Both the position numbers and the translations under genes were made by a program. DNA of 64,000 nt, taken from the NCBI GenBank assembly GCA_024138025.1, contig JAMXBD010000404.1:806001-870000 (forward strand), written 5' to 3'. Of the stretch, positions 26,401 through 38,357 are shown one piece after another (position 1 is the first letter of the stretch; the number at the start of each line of letters is the position of its first letter). This stretch comes from Combretum micranthum. Lineage: Eukaryota; Streptophyta; Magnoliopsida; Myrtales; Combretaceae. The notes below the pieces were generated by a model. The model was given only the letters and a program-made list of their open reading frames with translations, did no database searches and was not told the DNA's origin.

Positions 26401-26828
26401 GGCATTTGTATTCTCAGGAACACCTATTTTTGTGCTTAGGACCTCCCTATATCCGTGTAAGTTTTGGTATATTGAAGCTTTTAGAGGAAATCAGCTTGAA
26501 GACTTAGATTAGAATTCCTTTGAAATCTTTAATGTAGTATTTTGAATGTTGTAAAGATTATCGCGATCCTTGGGATTAGCAGGGGTATGCCCCTAAGAAA
26601 TTATGTAATAGACCTTTGGTTATTAATGATATAATATGTTTTATTTCTGGATTCTTGTATGTTCATTTTTACTTGCTTAAACTATGCTTCCCAAAAGCGT
26701 CTCCTATTACCGTGCTAGACGCCTTACATGTAATACTAAGGCATTCGCATGACTAAGGTAGTCATTCTTAAGCCTTGATATTATATGTAGCGGGCTGCCA
26801 CGTTTAGGGTACCCTTCGGGGCGTGACA
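23487..26828 (+). mobile_element. Solo LTR I (3342 bp), target duplication GATTG
   Basis: TGTAAATCCCCGAAATTTTTGG to GGTACCCTTCGGGGCGTGACA, flanked by GATTG at 23482-23486 and 26829-26833. It is the closest relative in the window of the LTR of element A (same ends, 7 bp difference in length, same tandem repeat). TATAAATA 24203-24210; AG|GTAATA at 24342/24343. The place of the GCGCCGGCC box is taken by a long C run. ORFs within it (24444-24818 and others) show no domain. Confidence 0.93.
24108..24137 (+). repeat. Poly-C tract upstream of the TATA box of LTR I
   Basis: About 22 consecutive C, one A, then 7 C, about 70 bp before the TATA box. L2 has a shorter run of 10 C at the equivalent place. 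The length may be unreliable in the assembly. Confidence 0.85.
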
Positions 26829-26833
26829 GATTG

Positions 26834-27947
26834 TTAGGATAGGCATCTTAAATGGACTAAGAACTTAAACTTGGCCTGATAATTGTTTGAATTGGTTGTC
26901 TATTCCGCCGTTTAAATCCGTTTCTGACCTGAGATGGCAGTTCGGTATCCAGTTCAGGGAGCGATACCTTACTCAAATTGGGAGCACGGTAGTTTTAAGC
27001 GCTTAAGCCACCCCTATCATTGAGATATGACTTTCATAAGCGGTACGGCAGATAGCCGATGGGGTTATTAGTAGCGGCGTAACATTTGCTTAAACTTGGA
27101 GGGAAATCTCATGGTTCAGTTTAACGTTTATGGGAACGATGAACTATATTCATGTTGTGGACTGAGTTTAAGTAGAGTCGGGTGACGGATGAAAACCCTA
27201 AATGAGACTATTATTTCCCATTTTCGGATATATCATCTAAGAGATATAAATATCTGGACTGCTTATATCAACCCCCTGAGCGTTGTGATCGTTACTTAGT
27301 TTCCCTCACATCCCTATTGTCCATATTTTGAATACTCCCGTGCTGTTTGTTTACTTTAAAGAAATGATAATAACTTGTTGTTTATTGCATTGCATTTAGC
27401 TAAGTTCGTGTGCCACATCGCTTGTGATTGTGTTACTATGTACTGGGCTTCAGCTCATTATTGTTGTTGTTGTTCTTTTTACAGGTGTTATTGTTGATGA
27501 AGATGGTGATGATGAGATGTTGAGGATGATGTTGATGTTGTAGTTGATGATGATGCTTGTTTCGGGTTTTTGGGGTGATCCAGAAGACCCATGAGAATGA
27601 GTGAAGTGGGCTAAGGTCATTAAATGTCTGTATTTTCTTTTGTTTTGATTTATTTAGTGAGAACTGAATTTATTTATAAATTTGTAATTCTTTTAATGGG
27701 GCTTGTTAATGTCCATATGTTTTGTAAATGATAATCTACCCCTAATAGTAGATTATAAAGTGTTTTTCTAAAGTTTTGTTTCTTAGAAAATTGGTCTGCT
27801 CTATAAAGAGTAGAGTTTTATAAATGATTTCAATAAATTATTTTCCACTGCTAAATCCATTTGTTGCCTGAATCTAACCGAATGATTTCATAACCTGAAA
27901 ATGAGTAACTATGTTCAATATAAACAAAAATCTTTTTAAAGATAGCC
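26834..27947 (+). repeat. LTR H, segment 5 of 6
   Basis: Continuation of H with GAATACTCCCGTGCTG and TACTGGGCTTCAGCTCATT, which match (reverse-complemented) 20900 and 20780 in solo LTR F, marking the 3' part of an LTR. Includes a TTG/GATGATG-rich stretch (27455-27560). It ends at TAGCC (27943-27947), the target duplication of D. No gene. Confidence 0.65.
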
Positions 27948-30900
27948 TATAAACCCCTAAAATTTTCATAATTCTTAGAAAATAATCCTAGAAGTCTAAC
28001 ACCAAAATCAAAACCCAAAAATCCACCCAAGTTAAAATCAAATTCTAAATCAGGTCAAATAAGAAAATTTTTAGTCTTGAGAAAATGAAAACCCTCAAAA
28101 CAAAATATAAAATACGACTATCGGTTGATTTAATATTTTTACACAAATCGAATCATCCATTCGATTCCTAACACGTAAATCAAAATGATATATCCAAATA
28201 ACGCTCGACAACGAAATACTAAGATCTTAAATCCTTCGGTGAATTTTAGAATCAAAAGTTTCAATTTTCACCAAAAGTCAAAATGAGTCAACCCTTAACC
28301 CTAGACTTGGTTAAATAATCCCAAGAACTGAAAAATATTAAATAATCACAACTAAAATGAGATAAACCACAGACGTCGAACTAAAAATATAATACAGGTA
28401 AAACTCCAAAATTTTATGATCTTACGAATAACTCAACAAAACCGGAAGTCAAACCAGAACCCTAAAAGTCAACAAAGCTTACAACAAATACTAGTGTTTA
28501 AGATCCGGCAATCCAGCGCTTTTAAATCCTAAACAACGAAATGAGAATAATTGTTGATAATAGTTCGTAATAATATAGGGAAGCTTAAAAATACCAGATT
28601 CGCGAATTTCTAAAGTCCTTTGGATTCGAATGGGATCAATTTTTAAAAACCATTCCCTAGTACATCAGATGTCAAAAATATTTTTTCAATACAAATAGAC
28701 TCGTAAAAACATAAGGTTTTTAAAAATATCAATTTTAGGATTTTCGGTAGCTAAAAATTACAGATATCGCATTTATACGCGTATTTTTATTACTACCGAT
28801 CTTTTAATTGTTTAGTTTACTATTCATAGTACTTTTCTACTATTCCTCTATCTCTATTTTTTCTTACTACCTATTCTTACACCTACATACCTATTTCTTA
28901 TAATTTTCTTTTCCTATAAAAATTCTAGACCACATAATATCAAACTTCTCTTACACTTTTCTTCTAAAATTAATTTTTAATCAAATTTCTCTCTCTTCCT
29001 TTGCCATTGCCGTCCACCTTTCTCTTTCTCTTCACTTCAATTATTTTCTTTTTCAATTAATTTAATTACATCTAATTTTCACTCCAAAATTCTATAAATA
29101 CCCCATTTCCTCCTTCATTCTTTCACACAACTCATTCTATTACCAAAACTCTCTAAAATTCACTACACAAACACTCTCTACAAAATTTTCCTCTACCAAA
29201 ACTCTCTTTCACCAAATACACACAAAATTTCTCTCTATACACAATACAACTACCATTTCTCAATAACCACATAACCATATATTCACTACCATCTTCATAC
29301 CACATAAATACTTTAGGTAAAAATTTCTTCCAACCATTTAGTTTATCCATGTCATGTAACTTAACATGATTATGGTGTTGTTTTGAAACTCATATGAGTA
29401 GTAAAAGTAACAACATGTTCATGTTTTGTTCTTGCACATGAATTTCTTATTTTATTATGTTGTTATGTTTATTTTATTATCGTAATTTCTTATTCATATC
29501 TAATTAATATATTTGCGTATTTATATATAACCTTTAGAGCATATAAGCTCACTTGTTATTTATTTAATTTCATACCTTGCAATTTATTTATTTCATGTTA
29601 TTTTTAAGACTAGCCTTTCTACTCTTAGACTTATCCATATCAAGTCAAAAACAATCTTTTCTTCATTTTTTTATTGTTTTTGGGACCGATCTATTCTTAG
29701 TCTCGAGATACCTTGATGAAGCTAAGGCTCTCAATACTTGATCGGGATACCTTGATGAAGCTAAGGTTCTCAATACTTAATATTTTTATCTTGCTTATTA
29801 TTATTTGCTTCTAGTATTTTTCTTATATTCTTACTATTTTACAAGCTCATAATACATGCATCTACATAATGATATTGTCTCAACTAAAAATAAAATTAGA
29901 ATTTTACTTTATTAAAGGAACTTAAAACTAAATTTTCTATTATGTTACTTGTCATTAAATAATAAAGTTGTTATCAACAACATAAAAATAGAGTAATACA
30001 AGTTTTCTCAAATAACAAAGATAGCTTTACCAAGGAAACATAAGAAATAAATACTTTCTTTTTATAATAAGATAACCTAAGTTTTAGTAAAATAATTTGT
30101 TAGTTTTCAAAGTTTTTACAAAAAGCCTAAGATTAAACTCTTTTTAACTCCATGACAAAATCAAGAAACAAACTAGTTTTTAAAGTTAAGATAAAATAAA
30201 CTCATAAAGTTATAAACCCACCTAGAAAAATAATGATTTTCAAGTTTCTAAAGAAGCAACTTATTTCCAAAGAATACAAAGTATGATAGGATAAAAAACA
30301 AAGGATTTTTATCAATAAAAAGGATTCTTTCCAAATAAAATAGAGGAAATAAAATATCATGTTTTGGAAAATAAGAACTTGTATTTTAAACAAGAAATAT
30401 AAGAAGAAAAGACCAATTTTCTAAAATCATTCTAAATACAAATTTATAAATAGGTTTTCAACAACTTAATACTCTTTTGATAACTTTGATCTTTTATCAC
30501 TAGAAGTAAAAATTATAAAAGACTAAGGTTAAAGGAAAATTTACCTGGGAAAAGGAATGAGGAAAATAAAATAAGAATGTACTCATTCATAATAACCTAG
30601 AAAAATATAAAACTTTCTTCAAAATACTTGAAAAGAAGTTTATCAAGTTAAGTTTTAACACTTTAAAATAAATTGTTTAATGAAATAAATTGTTGAGACA
30701 CTACCATTAGAATGTTTGCATATAAAGTGAGCTTATCTATACACTAAAAGGATTTATCAATCACATGTATATATCTATATTTTTATCAATGGATTTTTGA
30801 ATGAAGATGAGTTGAAAAATTATTTAGCAAAATCTAGAAATATTAGTTTTAAATCTGTACCCTACGTTTTTGGAACTCAAATGACCTTATATGACAAAAA

Positions 30901-31220
30901 TAACCTTAGAAATGGTTAGATCTTTTCGAATAGACAGAAAATAGTATATTATATGCGAAATTCTGAGTTAAAATGAGCAAGCTATGGCCATTTTAAATTA
31001 GAATTTCATTCTATGCGATTTTGACAAATATAATGAAATAGAATTAGAAAGTTCAAGTAGAATTTCTACGAAATACTCATCCTGGGTATTTCTTTTGTCT
31101 AGGTGATGAAGGATACGAGATCACCCTTCTAAGGATTTCTACGACTAAGAAGATAGCGAAATGAACGAGTGAGTTATTCCTCTTAATTTCGTTACCTTGC
31201 TTGTGCTTGTAAAGTAGTGG
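27948..31220 (+). mobile_element. Solo LTR D, left part
   Basis: Starts TATAAACCCCTAAAATTTTC (TG mutated to TA) right after TAGCC (27943-27947). The right part is at 42688-43541, followed by TAGCC (43542-43546). The two parts together match the B-type LTR over about 4.1 kb, with about 240 bp missing where element B entered. TATAAATA 29093-29100; AG|GTAAAA at 29316/29317. At its right edge D runs straight into the oppositely oriented 3' LTR of B, forming a long palindrome. Confidence 0.88.
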
Positions 31221-34200
31221 CATTAAGAGGAATTAAGAGGAATAACTCACTCGTCCATTTTGCAATCTTCTTAGTCGTAGAAATCCTCAGGAAGGGTGAT
31301 CTCGTATCGTTCATCACCTAGACAAAAGAAATACCCAGGATGAGTATTTTGTAGAAATTCTACTTGAACTTTCTAATTCTATTTCACTATGTTCGTCAAA
31401 ATCGCATAGAATGAAATTCCAATTTAAAATGGCCATAACTTGCTCATTTTAACTCGGAATTTCACATATAATATACCGTTTTCTACCTATTCAAAAAGAC
31501 CTAACCATTTATAAGGTTATCTTTGAAATAAGGTCATTTGGGTTCCGAAACCGTAGGGTACAAATTTAAAACTAATATTTTTAGATTTTGCGAAACAATT
31601 CTCCAACTCAACTTCATTAAAAAATCCTTTGAGAAAAAATATATATATTATATATATATATATAATTGATAAATCCCTTTAATATATAGATAAGCTCACT
31701 TTATATGCAAAAATTCTAATGGTAGTGTCTCAACAACTTATTTCATAAAACAATTCATTTTGAAATGTTAAAACTTAACTTGACAAATTTCATTTTTAAG
31801 TATTTTGAAAAAACTTTATATTTTCTTAGGTTATTTTAAATGAGTATATTTTTATTTTATTTTTCTCATTCCTTTTTCTAAAACAAGTAAATTTTTCCTT
31901 TAACTTTAGTCTTTTATAATTTCTACTTCTAGTGACAAAATATCAAAGTTATCAAAAGTCTATTAAGTTTTTAATAACCTATTTATAAACTTGTATTTAG
32001 AATGATTTTAGAAAATGAGTCTTTTCTTTTTATATTTCTTGTTTTCTAAAACTTGGTCTTTTATTTCCTCTACATATTTTATTTGAAAAGAATCCTCTTT
32101 ATTGATAAAATCCTTTGTTTTTGATCTTATCATATTTGTATTCTTTCAAAATAAGTTCCTTCATTAGAAACTTGAAAATCATTATTTTCCTAAGTGGGTT
32201 TATAACTTTGTAGGTTGATTTTTATCTTAACTTTGAAAATTAGTTTGCTTTATGGAGTTGAAAAGAGTTTAATCTTAAGCTTTTTGTGAAAACTTTGAAA
32301 ACTAACAAATTATTTTACTAAAACTTAGGTTACCATATTATAAAAAGAAAGTATTTATTTCTTATGTTTCCTTGGTAAAGCTATCTTTGTTATTTGAGAA
32401 AACTTTGAGAAACTTGTATTACGCTATTTCTATATTATTGATAACAACTTCATTATTTAATGAAAAGTAACATAATAGAAAATTTAGTTTTAAGTTCCTT
32501 TAATAAAGAGAAATTCTACTTTTAAATTTAGTTGAGACAATATCATTATGTAGCTGCAAGTATTATGAGCATGTAAAATAATAAGAATATGAGAAAATAC
32601 TAGAAACAAATAATAATAAGCAAGATAATAAAAATATCAAGTATTGGGAACCTTAGCTTCATCAAGGTATCCCGGTGAAGCATTGGGAGCCTTAGTTTCA
32701 TCAAGGCATCCTAGGACTAAGAATGGACTAGTCCCAAAAACAATAAAGAAATAAAGAAAAGATTGTTTTGACTTGATATGGACAAGTTTAAGAGTAGAAA
32801 GACTAGTCTTAAAAATAACATGAAATAAATAAATTGCAAGGCATGAAATTAAATAAATAACAAGTGAGCTTATATGCTCTAAAGATTATATATAAATACA
32901 TAAATATATTTAGTTACATATTAATAAGAAGCTAGCATAATAATAACAATGATAATAACGAATAATAACAACATATATAATATCAAGTTAATAAAATAGG
33001 ATTTTCATGTGCAAGAACAAAACATGAACATATTGTTGTTTTTACTACTCATGTGAGTTTCAAAACAACACTATAGTCATGTTATGTTACATGACATGGA
33101 TAAACTAAATGGTTAGAAAAATTTTACCTAAAGTGTTTATGTGGTATGAAGATGGTAGTAAATGTATGATTATGTGGTTATTGAAAAATGGTAGTTGAAT
33201 TATATATGGAAAGAAATTTTGTGAGTATTTAGTGAAAGAGATATTTGGTAGAGGAAAATTTTGTGGAGAGTGTTTGTGTAGAGAATTTGAGAGAGTTTTT
33301 GCAGTAGAATCAGTTGTGTGAATGAATGAAAGAAGAATGGGGTATTTATAGAATTTTGGAGTGAAAATTAGATGTAATTAAATTAATTGAAAAAGAAAAT
33401 AAATGAGAATGAAGAGAGAGAGAGGGGTGGACGGAAACTTGAAAAGAGAGAAAGAGAAGTGATAAAAAAAATAATTTTGAAGAAAAATATAAGAGAAGTT
33501 TAATGATATGTGGTGTAAAATTTTTATGGGAAAAGAAAATTGTAAGAAATAGGTATGTAGATATAAGAATAGGTAGTAAAAAAGTAGAGATAGAGGAATA
33601 GTAATGAATAGTAAACAAGTACGATGAATAGTAAACTAGACAAATAAAATATCGATAGTAATAAAAATATGCGTATAAAGGCGATATCTGTAATATTTAT
33701 CTACTAAAAAATTCCAAAACTGATATTTTTGAAAACCTTATATTTTTATGAGTCTATTGGTATTAACGGAATATTTTTGTCGTCTAATGTACCAAGGCAC
33801 GGTTTTTGAACACTGATCTCGTTAAGATCCGAAGGACATTAGAATTTTAGGAATCTGATATTTTTAAGCTTCTCTATAATATTATGAACTATTATCAACA
33901 ATTATTTCCATTTCGTTGTTTAGAGTTTAAGAGCGTCGGATTGCCGGATCTTAAACACTAGTATTTGTTGTAAGCTTTGTTGACTTTTAGGTTTCCGGTT
34001 TGACTTCCGGTTTTGTTGAGCTATTCGTAAGAACATAAAATTTTGAGCTTTTTGCTCGTATTATAGTTTTATTCAACATCTATGGTTTATTTCATTTTAT
34101 TTATGATTACATAATATTTTTCAATTCTCGGGATCGTTTAACCGAGTCTAGAGTTATGGGTTGACTCAGTTTGACTTTTGATGAAAATTAGAATTTTTTA

Positions 34201-34505
34201 TTCTAAAATTCATCGAAGTATTTAAGATCTTAGTATTTCATTGTCGAACGTTATTTAGATATATCGTCTTGATTTGCGTGTTAGGAATCAGATAGATGAT
34301 TTGATTGATGTACGGATGTTGAATTAATCGATAGTTGAATTTTCTATTTCGTTTTAAAGGTTCTCTTTTTCTCAAGATTAAGAATTCTTGTATTTGACCT
34401 TATTTAGAATTTGGTTTTAACTTGGGTTGATTTTCAGGGTTTCGGTTTCGATGTTAGACTTCTTAGGTTATTTCCTAATAATTATAAAAATTTCAGGGGT
34501 TTACA
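31221..34505 (-). repeat. 3' LTR of element B, truncated
   Basis: Starts TGTAAACCCCTGAAATTTT at 34505 and runs left; nearly identical to the 5' LTR 42687 to about 39470. The final 1.1 kb of the LTR (equivalent of 38358-39470) is missing. TATAAATA at 33350-33343 and AG|GTAAAA at 33128/33127 on the minus strand. The junction with D reads ATTAAGAGGAATTAAGAGGA at 31212-31231, a short duplication that may mark the repair site. Confidence 0.9.
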
Positions 34506-34522
34506 ACCTACTCCCCTTAAAG
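34506..34522 (-). other. Polypurine tract of element B
   Basis: On the minus strand CTTTAAGGGGAGTAGGT directly precedes the TGTAAACCCC start of the 3' LTR. Confidence 0.85.
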
Positions 34523-35476
34523 AAAGTTTTGTTCCCAAAACTTGTTACGCGTACGTAGACTGGTTAAGCTTGATGAGAAATTATATGTCGTATTTCATCA
34601 ATATTCTCGATATTTGGAATTTCATCATACTTTTATTTGTTAAACCTATTTGGATATTATGATTACATTATGTTGTTTTCTTAGTCTCCATATATTTGAA
34701 ATCTTCTTTAGTTTCACTTCCACGAAAAGGTTTTAGAAGTTTATCTTTGTTTTAGTATCTTCTTCTTTCATAATTTCTGTTTCTTGTTTATTCTTAGTCG
34801 GTAGTATTAGGAATTTCGTTAATTCTGTGGTTTAACATTCTATGCAATATAGCATATATAAAATCAACAAGATTTGGTTTTAGCGACTTTCAACCTTCAC
34901 TTTACTTGCCCTTTTTAAAGAGTCTCAAACTCGACCAAGACGACAGATGACTGACAACTCGACACTTGACTTGACTTGACTTTAGAGTGATGACGACTCA
35001 TCCCGACATGACACTGGTGCATATGCTCAACAAAGGAAGGTTGTGAATTCGCTTTTCCATTCTTATGTGAGTATATATATGACATGCACGTATAAAATAC
35101 ACAATATTCATACTCATTCTATTCTTAAGGATATTGTTTGTTTTTCGTGATCATCTTGACAAGGTTTTAAATCAAGATGTTTCATTAATTTTGGAAAATT
35201 TTGGAAATTGTATGTTGAGATTTTATCATCACTGGTTCCAGCTTTTAGGTGGTAATATTCAAGCTTTTGATGTACTTTGTTTTGGGTGTTTTCAAGTAGA
35301 TGGCATTTGATTTGATTTCTTCTTTTGATATGTATTAATTTTTTAGACGATTTTATATCTATCCATTTTGTGTTAGGTGGTGACGATTATGTAATCTACG
35401 GTCATTACTAGCAAACTATTCCTCTAGTCCTAGCGATGTATAAAGGAAATCTAACATCTAAGGGTATGATGGTAAC
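34523..35476 (-). other. Non-coding 3' part of element B
   Basis: Between the second gag frame and the PPT. In A and C the pol gene starts here after a short intron; in B no pol similarity is seen in any frame. It starts at CAG|GTTACC, the equivalent of the splice donor of A and C. The plus-strand ORF at 34411-34662 has no recognisable domain. Confidence 0.6.
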
Positions 35477-36760
35477 CTGATATTGAATCGAATCCGTGAC
35501 TATCATCCTCTTCCAGAGTAGCGAATTCTATCTCTTTTGGTTGGCTTCCTCGCAAACCCATTGTCCTTGTAGGTTGTACACACGTACTCCTTGTAGGGGT
35601 ATCACCGAGTATCTTTCATTCTTGCTGTCATTTCCATTTTTTGTGTTATCCGCTTTTTTCTTCTTAGGGCATTGCTTGGCAATATGTCCTGGTTCCTTAC
35701 AGATCAGGCAAATGGCAGTGGCTTTCTTTAAACATCTCAGGACTTTGTGGTTTGGACTTCCACAGTAGTAACGCTTGTGTCATAGCTTGGGACACTGTCT
35801 TGGTTGATGTCCCCCTTTGCATTTCCAACATTGGATATATGGTTTCTTTTTATCCTTCTTTCTTCTCAGGTTGAGCGATGGTTTGAATTCATTGATTTTG
35901 AGGCTTGAGCTTGGTCTACTTATAGGTTCTTCCTCAATTATCATGACATTCATTTCCTTCCTTCTCCTTTTCTTAGCACCTTCCACAATTCGTGCTCTTT
36001 CCACTAATTCTCGGAAATCTTTGATGTCAAACTCTATCAACTTGATACGAAAGTATTCGTCTAATGCTCCCAAGAATACTTACCTCTTGAGTTCCTCGCT
36101 ATTCTTATATGATTCAAGGGCATATTGTAATAGCTTACTAAAATCTGTTTCATATTGACCAAGGCTACGGCCTCCTTGAGAGACACTTAAGAAATTTGCA
36201 CTATATTGGACTCTCAAGCTTCCGGGGAAGAAGTTCTCTAAGAATTCATTCCTAAATATTTCCCGTGTGATTGGTGGTAGCAGCTCCCTACTTTTGGATT
36301 TCCATCATATCCTTGCATTGAATCTCAATATAAAAGTACCATAAGTAAGCTGAAGGTGTTATGGTACTTCAAAAGCACTGAAAGATTGCTTTATTTATGC
36401 TAACCAATCCTCGGCTTCATCCGGTTGCCCAAAAGCTCCATCAAAACATCGATTGCACTTAATGAAATCTGGCAACATACTCTGATAAGGTTTTGGTGAT
36501 AGCAACTCAGTTGGTACCGTTTCAATAGGTGATGTTGGAACTTCTGATGCTGTTTCTGGTGCGGGTACAGGTGCTGGTATAACATGAGTTTGTTACGCAA
36601 AATCCCTTATGAGGTTGGCAAGTTGTTCGATGTTAGTTGGGTCCACTATTGGTTGATTCAATTATTGAGGTCCTTTTTGATTCTCAGGTTCAATAGGGGG
36701 TATTTTTGGTTCGCATTATGGACGAGTGCGTCTCCTATTTATTCTACAGGTTTTATTAAG
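35477..36760 (-). pseudogene. gag: Second Gag of element B (capsid and zinc knuckles)
   Basis: Read leftwards from about 36760. A Pro/Gln-rich N-terminal part is followed by the Gag capsid domain (LPDFIKCNRCFDGAFG near 36475, FRNEFLENFFPGSLR near 36255, FRELVERARIVEGAKK near 36010), closely similar to Gag of A. Then come three zinc knuckles: CWKCKGGHQPRQC (near 35825), a second with its first Cys changed to Arg (RYYCGSPNHKVLRC), and CLICKEPGHIAKQC. Nonsense codons interrupt it at four or more places in the capsid domain; most sit where A has Gln or Trp, as expected from C-to-T or G-to-A change. The tail (RVYNLQGQWVCEE) matches A and ends at CAG|GT. The start codon is not certain. Confidence 0.82.
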
Positions 36761-37011
36761 CTAGTGTGAGATTCTTGAATTTTATTAGCAGAAGGAAGAC
36801 TTAAATTCTTCCTTTACAAAAGTTCAAAGAAAGGATGCAAAACATGGTTACAATTTCAAATCATTGCTTGACAATGTTTACATCATTGTTAATCTTTTTA
36901 ACAAAAGCATTACTCCTATCAATACTTTAAGGCTTTTACGAAAGGTTTAGCTTCCGTCCCTGCTTCGGATTGCTCTTCACAGGGTTGGAACATTTCCTTG
37001 ACATTTTGAGC

Positions 37012-37815
37012 CTAGTAATCCCTCTCATCTTCATCACGAGCTTCTTCTTTTCCTGTGTGGTGAGATATTGTGGTCGGATCTCCAGACAAAGTTCCACATT
37101 CTGTCTTGGATGGGTCATCTACTTTAGGAAATGGGATGGGGTTGTCCCATAGACCTTGCGACTTTAGATCCTCACATATATAGAGGCTCCTTACTTTGCA
37201 CACGTAGCATGTTTCCTTGACATGTCTGAGGTAATTCTTGGTCCAGCAGATGGGGCGTCTGCATACATAGCATTCTCTTATTGTTGTTGGACAAATGTTG
37301 GCACCGTGTCCTCCCTTTGCGTAACTAGAACAGATAGTGCCATTCTTTTTGGGACAATCACGGATTTTGTGATCGGGGTTTCCACAAAAGTAACACTTGT
37401 TCTGCAGTTGTGGGCATCTTTTAGGGAAATGTCCTCCCTTACACTTCCAGCATTTGACTTTAGGAGTCACGGGTTCCTTAAGAGGGTTGAGTTGTTTATG
37501 CCTCTTAGCCTCGAGTTCTGATTTAGTCATGAAGGAAAGAGCTTATGATACTGGTGTTGTTCTAAGTTAGGGTCTTATAACTCGAGCGGTTGTAGAGATC
37601 GTGGGTACTTGTTGCATGTATGCATTTATCGTCTTTTCTAGACGTCTCATAGTGTTTAAGAGTTCTTGAGTCAGATCTTGTGGTGGGGGTGCTCCTTGTT
37701 CTTGTTGTTCTTCGAGAGGGATGTTCGATTGTGGCATAATTTCTTCGAGTAGCTTCCTAGAACCAAACGAAGCGATTGTATTAGAAATTCTCTTCATTTC
37801 AGGTTTTACGCACAT
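37012..37815 (-). pseudogene. First gag-type ORF of element B (N-terminal part fused to a zinc-knuckle array, no capsid)
   Basis: One minus-strand frame from 37815 to 37012 with in-frame stops at 37567 and shortly after. The N-terminal part contains an MPQ start context, a Pro-rich stretch (QGAPPPQDLTQELL) and a coiled-coil-like MRRLEKTINAYMQQ, as at the N-terminus of other Gag proteins. Without any capsid domain it passes into zinc knuckles: CWKCKGGHFPKRC, CYFCGNPDHKIRDC, one with its second Cys changed to Tyr (CSSYAKGGHGANIC), then two further Cys-rich stretches (ECYVCRRPIC, ETCYVCKV). It ends in an acidic tail (EEARDEDERDY). It lies upstream of the complete second Gag. Either a capsid-deleted duplicate of gag or a separate RNA-binding protein; no function is shown. 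Confidence 0.65.
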
Positions 37816-38333
37816 GATATTTGTTTTGAAAGAAAAGAGAAGCGTTACAGATTTTTGTCTGTTTTGATTAAAGGGTTAACGTAGGTACTTAACATTATTT
37901 ACCTAGGGGTCTTATCTTATAAAAGAGGTATTACACTTATCTTGTTTTTAATTGGTCTCAGCTAAGAGTTGAATAGGGTTACTATGCATCGAAGCTTATT
38001 GAAATTGCTAAGGTAGGCTTACTTTACTCTATATCTCAATTCTTTGTCTCATTCATGTTTTCTCCACATAGTTCCACTATGTTCTATCTCCAAGTCATTT
38101 CTACCTTCCTCAATCTGGGGTCAACATTCTAAGGTAAATCCTTTTTATGTGATACTTCCATTTCATTGATCATATCTTCCTAAATATCTTCCGATTCTTG
38201 TATAAGTATTTCCTACCTTCTTCTAATACTCTCCAAGGTAAAGTTCTATTCTTATACATAAGGATTCTTTGATATAAGATCAAACCCTATCACTCTAACC
38301 TTCTAGTATCCTTTTTCCTAAGTCCTAAAACCT
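37816..38333 (-). other. 5' leader of element B
   Basis: Between the primer site and the first gag-type frame. No other coding potential seen. Confidence 0.5.
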
Positions 38334-38352
38334 TGTTGCTCTGATACTAACT
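38334..38352 (-). other. Primer binding site of element B (initiator-Met tRNA type)
   Basis: Minus strand reads TTAGTATCAGAGCAAC a few bases after the end of the 5' LTR. It matches TGGTATCAGAGC, the plant initiator-Met tRNA 3'-end complement, with one change; element C has the unmutated form. Confidence 0.8.
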
Positions 38353-38357
38353 TAAAC

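Larger units (their letters stand above)
27948..34505. repeat. Long inverted repeat, arms about 3.25 kb, loop about 42 bp
   Basis: Left arm 27948-31188 (LTR D, plus) and right arm 31231-34505 (3' LTR of B, minus) are copies of the same LTR family facing each other. The innermost arms are CGAGTGAGTTATTCCTCTTAA at 31166 and its reverse complement near 31233. The loop 31189-31230 is leftover D sequence. The arms differ by scattered substitutions and small indels. Confidence 0.9.

Noticed and set aside
27455..27560. GATGATG/TTG-rich stretch as an exon of a host gene
   Set aside because: No start, no domain, and it lies inside LTR H, where F has related sequence.
31160..31260. Fold-back or MITE-type transposon at the centre of the palindrome
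   Set aside because: The arms are LTR halves of D and B, explained by nesting plus deletion; no separate target duplication.
35496..36158. Plus-strand ORFs of 90 and 113 codons
   Set aside because: Opposite strand of the second gag of element B.
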